Assembly: GCA_023375785.1 (NCBI GenBank)
Contig: SZWC01000032.1
Coordinates: forward strand, 426,875-490,874
DNA from: Penium margaritaceum
Taxonomy: Eukaryota; Streptophyta; Zygnematophyceae; Desmidiales; Peniaceae
Reading direction: 5' to 3'
DNA length: 64,000 nt
In this document: positions 55,526 to 64,000 of the stretch, piece after piece
How positions within the stretch are numbered: position 1 is the first letter of the stretch
Layout of the letters: every line of letters starts with the position of its first letter
Made by a program: the position numbers and the translations under genes
Notes under the pieces: model-generated
The model's input: the letters and a program-made list of their open reading frames with translations, nothing else
The model's database searches: none
Told to the model about the DNA's origin: nothing

Positions 55526-57966
55526 TTGAGAAAGTTGGCATGTGCCGCTGACCATGACCACAAAGTTTACCAAGTACCTTGAACGGCTATGAATCATAAC
55601 ACGAGTCAGCCACGGTCAGAGTGTCCAATCACAATGCAGATATACTGGGCATGACTTTGCAGGTATAAACAAGGTAGAATACTGGTGGCTTGGTGTGGCT
55701 ATTGTGCACAATTCCTTGACCAAGTTGGCATGTGCCACTGACCATGACCACAAATGTATCAAAGTGATGTTTACTTCTATAAATCATAACACGAGTCAGC
55801 CACGGTCAGAGTGTCCAATCAACGTGCAGATGTACTAAGCATGATCTTTCAGGTTCAAACAAGGTAGAATACTGGTGGCTTGGTGTGGCTATTGTGCGCA
55901 ATGCCTTGACAAGGTTGGCATGTGCCACTGACCATGACCACAAAGTTTACCAAGTGACTTTAACTTCTACGAATCATAACACGTGCCAGCCACAGTCAGA
56001 GTGCCCAATCACAGCGCACTTATAATATGCATGACCTTACAGGTATAAGCAAGGTAAAAAACTGGTGGCTTGGTACGGCTATTGTGCGCGATGCCTTGAC
56101 AAAGTTGGTATGTGCCACTGACCATGACCACAAAGTTTACCAAGCACATTGAACGGCTATGAATGATAACACGAGTCAGCCACGGTCAGAATATCCAATC
56201 ACATTGCAGATATATTGGGCATGACATTGCAGGTAAAAACAAGGTAGAATACTGGTGGCTTGGTGTGGCTATTGTGTGCAATGCCTTGACAAAGTTGCCA
56301 TGTGCGGCTGACCATGACCACAAATGTATCCAAGTGACTTTTACTTCTATTGATCATAACACGAGTCAGCCACGGTCAGAGTGTCCAATGACAGTGCAGA
56401 TGTACTAGGCATGATCTTGCAGGTACAAACAAGGTAGAATACTGGTGGCTTGGTGTGGCTATTGTGCGCAATGCCTCGACAAAGTTGGCATGTGCCACTG
56501 ATCATGACCACAAAGTTTACCAAGTACCTTAATCGGCTATGAATCATAACATGAGTCAGCCACGGTCAGAGTGTTCAATCATAGTGCAGATGTACTAGGC
56601 ATGATCTTGCAGGTACAAACAAGGTAGAATACTGGTGGTTTGGTGTGGCTATTGTGCGCACTGCCTTGACAAGGTTGGCACGTGCCACTGAATATGAGCA
56701 CAAAATTTACCAAGTGACTTTAACTTCTACGAATCATAACACAAGTCAGCAACGGTCAGAGTACCCAATCACAGTGCACATATAATATGCCTGACCCTGC
56801 AAGTATGAACAGGGAAAAAAACTGGGGTCTTAGCACGGCTATTGTGCGCAATGCCTTGAAAAAGTTGGCATGTGCCACTGACCATGACCACAAAGTTTAC
56901 CAAGTACCTTAAACGGCTATGAATCATAACACGAGTCAGCCACGGTCAGAGTGTCCAATCAGAGTGCAGATATACTGGGCATGACCTTGCAGGTATAAAC
57001 AAGGTGGAATACTGGTGGCTCGGTGTGGCTATTGTGCGCAATGCCTTGACAATGTTGGCATGTGCCACTGACCATGGCCACAAATGAATCCAAGTGACTT
57101 TTACTTCCATTGATCATAACACGAGTCAGCCACGGTCAGAGTGTCCAATCACAGTGCAGATGTACTAGGCCCGATCTTGCAGGTGCAAACAAGGTAGAGT
57201 ACTGGTGGCTCGGTGTGGCTATTGTGCGCAATGCGTTGAAAAAGTTGGCATGTGCCACTGACAATGACCACAATGTTTACCAAGTGACTTTAACTTAAAT
57301 GAATCGTAACACGAGTCAGCCACATTCTGAGTGCTCAATCACAGTTCAGATGTACTAGGCATGACCCTGTAGGTATAAACAAGGTCAAAACTGGTGGCTT
57401 GGAACGGCTACTGTGCGCAATGCCTTGTCAGATTTGGCATGTGCCACTGACCATGACCACAAAGTCTACCAAGTACCTTAAACGGCTATGAATCTGAACA
57501 CGAGTCAGCCACGGTCAGAGTGTCCAATCACAGTGCAGATATACTGGGCATGACCTTGGAGGTACAATCAAGGTAGAATACTGGTGGCTCGGTGTGACTA
57601 TTCTGCGTAATACCTTGACAAAGTTGGCATGTGCCCTTGACCATGACCACAAATGTATCCAAGTGACTTTTACTTCTACTGATCATAACACAAGTCAGCC
57701 ACGGTCAAAGTGTCCAATCAAAGTGCAGATGTACTAGGCATGATTGTGCAGGTGCAAACAAGGTAGAATACTGGTGGCTCGGTGTGGCTATTGTGCGCAA
57801 TGCCTTGACAAAGTTGGCATGTGCCATTGACCATGACCACAAATGTATCCAAGTGACGTTTACTTTCATTGATCATAACACGAGTCAGCCACGGTCACAG
57901 TGTCCAATCACAGTGCAGATGTACTAGGCATGATCTTGCAGGTACAATCAAGGTAGAATACTTGTG
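55526..57966 (-). repeat. Satellite array, reverse orientation
   Basis: About 13 monomers in reverse orientation, with fewer private variants than the 31.8-38.4 kb array. No gene is seen. Confidence 0.94.
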
Positions 57967-59682
57967 CCGAGCAGACGATGCGGATACGAGATCAGAAGCG
58001 GCTGAGGGCTGAGTGGGCACAGGGGCGGCACCACGTGCGCGGATGAAGGCTGATGAAGAAGACGGTGCAGACAATCCTGCTGATAAGGAACTTGGGAGGA
58101 GCCGAAAGGAGATGAGGCGAGACGAGCTGTTGATGAAGCTGAAGAGGCAGGCGAAGAGCGACGCGAGGAAGGAAGATTAGGCTGAGGTAAGGAAGAAGGC
58201 TTGAGTGAGGATGATGAGGAGGACTGAGAGCAGTAGATGAGGATGAAGATTGATTGACGATGCTCAAGGAGAAAGGGGGAAGCGAGACAAACAGAGGACG
58301 GCGAGATGGGAGGCGGCGCGGTAGAGAGGAAGAGCGAGACAACATATGCCTCTGCTTTGAGGAGAGTGATGGCTTGTTCCCCAGTTGGCCCTCGGGCAAA
58401 AAGACTGGCGGTGTCCGATATCCTGACAGCTAGAGGAAGTTGGTTGCAGCAGAGGAAGTTATGCTACAAGAAGAGATTCCAGTCCGCTGATATCAGGAGA
58501 GTGACGACTTGTTCCCCAGTTGGTTCGCAATGGGAGCAGGAAGACTGGTGGTGTCTGATGTCCTGACGGCGGGCGTTGCACTGCTGCTGCTGACGCTCCG
58601 AGAAGGTGGTGCAAGGATGCGGTGCGGCACAACAAGTGCGAGGAGGCTGATGTCGATGGGGCAGATGGCGCAGATGAGGCCGATGAAGGGAAAAGGAGAA
58701 GGGCGGAGGTGCTTGCGAGGTTGACGGGATGAGGGGCAGCAGGTAACGAGCGACAGGAAGCTTCCAGGAAGTTGACAGAAGGCGGCGGCTCGGGAGCTGC
58801 TTGCAGCTATTGTTTCACGACAAGTCACCAATTGTTCACCACGGGCGCAGAATGGGTGCAGGGCTTCCTTAGGATGACGAGGCATTACTTCAGCGCGAAG
58901 AGCAATTCAAGCGGTGCTGCTCATGTTAGCTACTGATTAAGCAGAGAGGCGCGAAGTGGCGGTGACGGCGGTGGAGGGATGCAGACTCAAGAAGGGACGC
59001 AATGGTGGCGGCAGAGCGATGACTCGGTCACGAGGCACCAGGTGATGTTGCCTGATGCTCAGATACCATGTCAGAAGAATGCAGGCACGAGAGCAGCAGT
59101 AACAGAAGCAAGCAGAGGCATCGGAACAACCACGATTCCGGCACCAAAGTGACATAAGCGAGAGCGGTCCTGAGGAGTTAGTCGCAGAGCTTGATAGAGG
59201 CCGAGGTTCAAGAGGATACGAGGCAGACCGGATGTTGAGAGAGAGAGAGCTCAGACAAAAGACGAGTGATGACCGGTTGAGGACTGAGCGAAGGAGCGAG
59301 AGTGACGGACCAAAGACTTGAGAGCTGTGAGAAGCTGGCGAAGGCAAGAAATGCGAAGTGTGAGCTGAGCGAAGATACGGCGGCAAAGCCGCGAATCCAA
59401 AGGGAACATGATGGGCAGAACTGTTCTGGTTGAACTAGGGAGGGAATAAACATCCTCCTTATATACAGCAGAATAGGATAAAACACGTATTAACTGCATC
59501 TTTTCGCTAGCCGCACGCGTGGCGACGTGGTTGCTTATTAGGGGCGGCTTGACTCTGGTGGAACGGTCGAGACCGACCAGCCGTTGCCGAGGATATTCGG
59601 TGCGGGGCTTGAACCGGTAACGAGAGCTCGGATTATCCGAGGGATGTATGAGAAGGACCTTGTCGGAGTTGTATTTCTGACA
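57967..59682 (-). mobile_element. LTR retrotransposon fragment: 5' LTR plus part of the internal region
   Basis: A minus-strand copy of the pol-less family. The LTR (59069-59682, 614 bp) carries the shared AGGAGGATGTTTATTCCCTCC and GAACAGTTCTG blocks in reverse complement. The primer-binding site follows at 59057-59068 in reverse complement (GCTCAGATACCA). The internal part at 57967-59056 includes the GTTCCCCAGTTGG repeats. The 3' half and 3' LTR are missing, and satellite is joined directly at 57966. No pol motif is present. The copy is broken. Confidence 0.85.
59069..59682 (-). repeat. 5' LTR of the minus-strand copy
   Basis: On the minus strand it starts TGTCAGAAA and ends TTCTGACA, keeping the 8-base inverted ends. 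A TATA-like TGTATATAAGGAGGATG (about 59448-59464) sits at the equivalent place to the TATA box of the complete element. Confidence 0.85.
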
Positions 59683-62600
59683 GCTATTGTGTGCAATGCC
59701 TTGACAAAGTTGGCATGTGCCTCTGACCATGACCACAAATGTATCCAGGTGACTTTTACTTCTATTGATCATAACACGAGTCAGCCACAGTCAGAGTGTC
59801 CAATCACAGTGCAGATGTACTAGGCATGATCTTGCAGGTGCAAACAAGGCATAATACCAGTGGCTTGACAGGGCTATTGTGCGCAATGCCTTGACAAAGT
59901 TGGCATGTGCCTCTGACCATGACCACAAATGTATCCAGGTGACTTTTACTTCTATTGATCATAACACGAGTCAGCCACAGTCAGAGTGTCCAATCACAGT
60001 GCAGATGTACTAGGCATGATCTTGCAGGTGCAAACAAGGCATAATACCAGTGGCTTGACAGGGCTATTGTGCGCAATGCCTTGACAAAGTTGGCATGTGC
60101 CACTAACCATGACCACAAAGTTTACCAAGTACATTAAACGGCTATGAATCATAACACGAGTCAGCCACGGTTAGAGTGTCCAATCATAGTGCAGGTGTAT
60201 TGGGCATGCCCTTGCAGCTATAAACAAGCTAGAATAATGGTGGCTCGGTGTGGCTTTTGTGCTCAATGCCTTGACAAAGTTGGCATGTGCCACCCACCAT
60301 GACCACAAAAGTATCCATTTGACGTTTACTTCTATTGGCCATAACACGAGTCAGCCATGGTCAGAGTGTCCAATCAAAGTGCAGATGTACTAGGCATGAT
60401 CTTGCAGGTAAAAGTAGGGTAGAATAGTGGTGGCTCGGTGTGGCTATTGTGCGCAATGCCTTGACAAAGCTGGCATGTGCCACTGACCATGACCACAAAG
60501 CTTACAAAGTGACTTTAACCTCTACGAAACGTAACACGTGTCAGCCACGGTCAGAGTGCGCAATCACAGTGCACATCTAATATGCATGACCTTGCATGTA
60601 TAAACAGGGTACAAAACCAGTGTACTGGCAGGGCAATTGTGAGCAATGCCTTGAAAAGGTTGGCAGGTGCCACTGACCATAAGCACACAGTTTACCAAGT
60701 GACTTTAACTTATATGAATCGTAACACAACTCAGCCACAGTCAGAGTGCCCAGCCACAGTTAAGATGTACTAGGCATGACCTTGCAGGTATAAGAAAGGT
60801 AAAAAACCGGTGGCTTGGCACGGCTATTGTACGCTATGCCATGACATAGTTTGCATGTGCCACTGACCATGACCACAAAGTTTACCAAGTACCTTAAACG
60901 GCTATGAATCATAACACTAGTCAGCCATGATCAGAGTTTCCAATCACAATGCAGATATATTGGGCATGACCTTGCAGGTATAAACAAGATAGAATACTGG
61001 TGGCTCGGTGTGGCTATTGTGCGCAATGCCTTGACAAAGTTGGCATGTGCCACTGACCATGACCAAAAATGTGTCCAAATACCTTAAACGGCTATGAATC
61101 ATAACACAAGTCAGCCACGATCAGAGTGTCCAATAACAGTGCAGATTTACTAGGCATGATCTTGCAGGTGCAAACAAGGTACAATACTGGTGGCTTGGTT
61201 TGGCTATTGTGCACAATGCCTTCACAAAGTTGGCATGTGCCACTGACCATGGCCCCAAATGTATCCAAGTAACTTTAACCGCTATGAACCATAACACGAT
61301 TCAGCCACGGTCAGAGTGTCCAATCATAGTGTAGATGTACCGTGCATGATCTTGCAGGTGCTAACTAGATACAATACTGGTGGCACGGTGTGGTTATTTT
61401 GCGCAATGCCTTGACAAAGTTGGCATGTGTCACTGACCATGACCACAAAGTTTACAAAGTGACTTTAACTTCTTTGAATCGTAACACGAGTCAACCACGG
61501 TCAAAGTGTCAAATCACAGTGCAGATGTACTAGGCATGATCTTGCAGGTATAAACAAGGTAGAATACTGGTGGCTCGGTGTGGCTATTGTGCGCAATGTC
61601 TTGAAAAAGTTGGCATATGCCACTGACCATGACCACAAATTTCTCCAAGTGACTTTTACTTCTATTGATCATAACACGAGTCAGCCACGGTCAGAGTGTC
61701 CAATCACAGTGCAGATGTACTAGGCATGATCTTGCAGGTATAAACAAGGTAGAATGCTGGTGGCGTGGTGTGGCTATTGTGCGCGATGCCTTGACAAAGT
61801 TGGCATGTGCGACTGACCATGACCACAACGTTTACCAAGTGACTTAATCTTCTACAAAGCGTAACACGAGTCAGCCACGGTCAGAGTGTCCAATTATAGT
61901 GCAGATATACTGGGCATGACCTTGCAGGTATGGGCAAGGTAGAATACTGGTGGCTAGGTGTGGCTATTGTGCGCAATGCCTTGACAATGTTGGCATGTGC
62001 CACTGACCATGACCACAAATGTATCCAAGTGACTTTAACTTCTACAAATCGTAACACGAGTCAGCCACGGTCAGAGTGTCCAATCACAGTGCAGATGTAC
62101 TGGGCATGATCTTGCAGGTAAAAACAAGCTAGAATACTGGTGGCTCGGTGTGGCAATTGTGCGCAATGCCTGGACAAAGTTGGCCTGTGCCACTGACCAT
62201 GACCACAAATGTATCCAAGTGACTTTTACTTCTAGTGATCATAACACAAGTAAGCCATGATCAGAGTGTCCAATAACAGTGTAGATTTACTAGGCATGAT
62301 CTTGCAGATACAAACAAGGTAGAATACTCGTGGCTTGGTGTGGCTATTGTGCGAAATGCCTTGACAAAGTTGGCATGTGCCACTGACCATGACCACAAAG
62401 TTTACCAAGTGACTTTAACTTCTACAAATCGCAATACGAGTCAGCCACAGTCAGAGTATCCAATCACAGCGCACATCTAATGTGCATGACCTTGTAGGTA
62501 TAAACAAGGTAAAGAACCGGTGTCTTGGCACGGCTATTGTGCGGAATGCCTTGACAAAGTTGGCATGTGCCACTGACCATGACCACAAATGTATCCAAGT

Positions 62601-64000
62601 GACTTTTCCTTATATTGATCATAACACGAGTCAGCCACGGTCAGAGTGTCCAATCACAGTGCAGATGTATTAGGCATGATCTTGCAGGTGCAAACAAGGT
62701 ATAATACTGGTAGCTCGGTGTGGCTATTGTGCGCAATGCCTTGATAAAGTTGGCATGTGCCACTGACCATGACCACAGATGTATCCAAGTGACTTTTATT
62801 TCTATTGCTCATAACACGAGTCAGCCACGGTCAGAGAGTCCAATCATAGTGCAGATGTAATAGGCATGATCTTGCAGGTATATTCAAGGTAGAATACTGG
62901 TGGCTCATTGTGGCTATTGTGCACGATGCCTTGACAAAGTTGGCATGTGCCACTGACGATGACCACAAAGTTTACCAAGTGACTTTCACTTCTACGAACT
63001 GTAACACGAGTCAGCCACCGTCAGAGTGTCCAATCACAGTGTAGATATACTGGGAATGACCTTGCAGGTATAGACAAGGTGTAATACTGGTGGCTAGGTG
63101 TGGGTATTGTGCGCAATGCCTTGACAATGTTGGCATGTGCCACTGACCATGGCCACAAACGTATCCAAGTGACTTTGACTTCTACGAATCGTAACACGTG
63201 TCAGCCACAGTCAGAGTGTCAAATTACACTGCAAATGTACTAGGCATGATCTTACAGGTACAAACAAGGTAGAAAACTGGTGGCTCGGTGTGGCTATTGT
63301 GCGCAATGCCTTGAGAAAGTTCGCATGTGCCACTGACCATGACCACAAAGTTTACCAAGTGACTTTAACTTCTACGAATGGTAACAGGAGTCAGCCACGG
63401 TCAGAGTGCCCAATCATAATGCAGATGTACTAGACATGATCTTGCAGGTGCAAACAAGGTAGAATACTGGTGGCATGGTAAGGCTATTGTACGCAATGCC
63501 TTGACAAAGTTGGCATGTGCCACTGACCATGACCACAAAGTTTAACAAGTGACTTTAACTTCTACGAATCGTAACACGAGTCAGCCACATTCAAAGTACC
63601 CAATCACAGCGCACATCTAATATGCATTACCTTGCAGGTATAAACAGGGAAAAAAACCGGTGTCTTGGCACGGGTATTGTGCGCAATGCCTTGACAAAGT
63701 TGGCATGTTCCTCTGACCATGACCACAAAGTTTACCAAGTACCTTAAACGGCTATAAATCATAACACGGCTCAGCCTCGGTCAGAGTTTCCAATCTCAGT
63801 GCAGATATACTGAGCATTACCTTGCAGTAAACAAGTTAGAATACTGATGGCTTGGTGTGGCTATTGTGCACAATATCTTGACAAAGTTGGCATGTGCCAC
63901 TGACCATGACCACAAATGTATCCAAATGACTTTTACTTCTATTGATCATACCACGAGTCAGCCACGGTCAGAGTGTCCAATAACAGTGCAGATGTTCTAG
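59683..64000 (-). repeat. Satellite array, reverse orientation, to the window end
   Basis: About 23 monomers. The first two, with the variant GCATGTGCCTCTGACC and AAGGCATAATACCAGTGGC, are a near-exact tandem pair (about 59690-60070, offset 190 bp). Alpha and beta types dominate. No gene or other element is seen up to the window edge, where the array continues. Confidence 0.95.

Noticed and set aside
1-64000. CRISPR array, because of many regular repeats
   Set aside because: Units are about 190 bp and directly adjoining, with no unique spacers and no cas genes, and the DNA is eukaryotic.
1-64000. 5S or other ribosomal gene spacer as the origin of the satellite
   Set aside because: No 5S, 18S or tRNA-like sequence and no RNA polymerase III B box is seen in the monomer.

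Overview
The window is a tandem satellite array broken up by transposable elements. I see no host gene, rRNA, tRNA or CRISPR array that I can support. About 39.7 kb, roughly 209 monomers, is one satellite family with a unit of about 190 bp. The other 24 kb or so is eight insertions. The DNA is eukaryotic. An intact primer-binding site, TGGTATCAGAGC at 39032-39043, complements the 3' end of the initiator methionine tRNA of land plants and their algal relatives. That points, with moderate confidence, to a green plant or streptophyte alga with a repeat-rich genome. A homogenised, nucleosome-scale satellite with higher-order structure and nested LTR elements would fit centromeric or pericentromeric heterochromatin, but nothing here proves it.

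Layout. Satellite in the forward orientation (the strand reading GTCAGTGGCACATGCC) fills 1-16968. It is interrupted by the 3' half of an LTR element (195-1142), a solo LTR of the same family (5309-5935) and a short DNA transposon with inverted ends (7903-8381). An 11.6-kb GC-rich composite insert (16969-28581) holds a broken Ty3/Gypsy-like element on the minus strand: gag-like, protease, three unknown reading frames, integrase, then a cysteine-rich multi-finger region. I find no reverse transcriptase in it. After a short forward piece the satellite flips to reverse orientation near 28693. A plus-strand fragment related to the Gypsy-like element sits at 30301-31757. A complete LTR element of a family without visible pol genes sits at 38368-42158. 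The satellite flips to forward near 45060. A 5'-truncated Copia element lies at 51894-55525, and the satellite beyond it is reversed. The last insertion (57967-59682) is a minus-strand 5' half of the same pol-less LTR family.

The satellite has internal order. Three monomer types, called alpha, beta and gamma here, tend to follow one another as beta-gamma-alpha, giving a higher-order unit of about 570 bp. Local bursts of amplification are visible, the clearest being six nearly identical 189-bp units at about 2840-3945. Because 189 is a multiple of three, that block is accidentally open for 383 codons. The many 60-130-residue reading frames elsewhere in the array are the same kind of artefact.

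Three single-N gaps (1318, 19264, 21016) mark assembly joins. Two are flanked by duplicated sequence, one of them exact over 243 bp, so those duplications should not be taken as biology without long-read support. The most unusual signals are the Gypsy-like order without a reverse transcriptase, repeated in two diverged copies, and the multi-finger region downstream of its integrase. I do not see a complete new defence, biosynthetic or regulatory system here.
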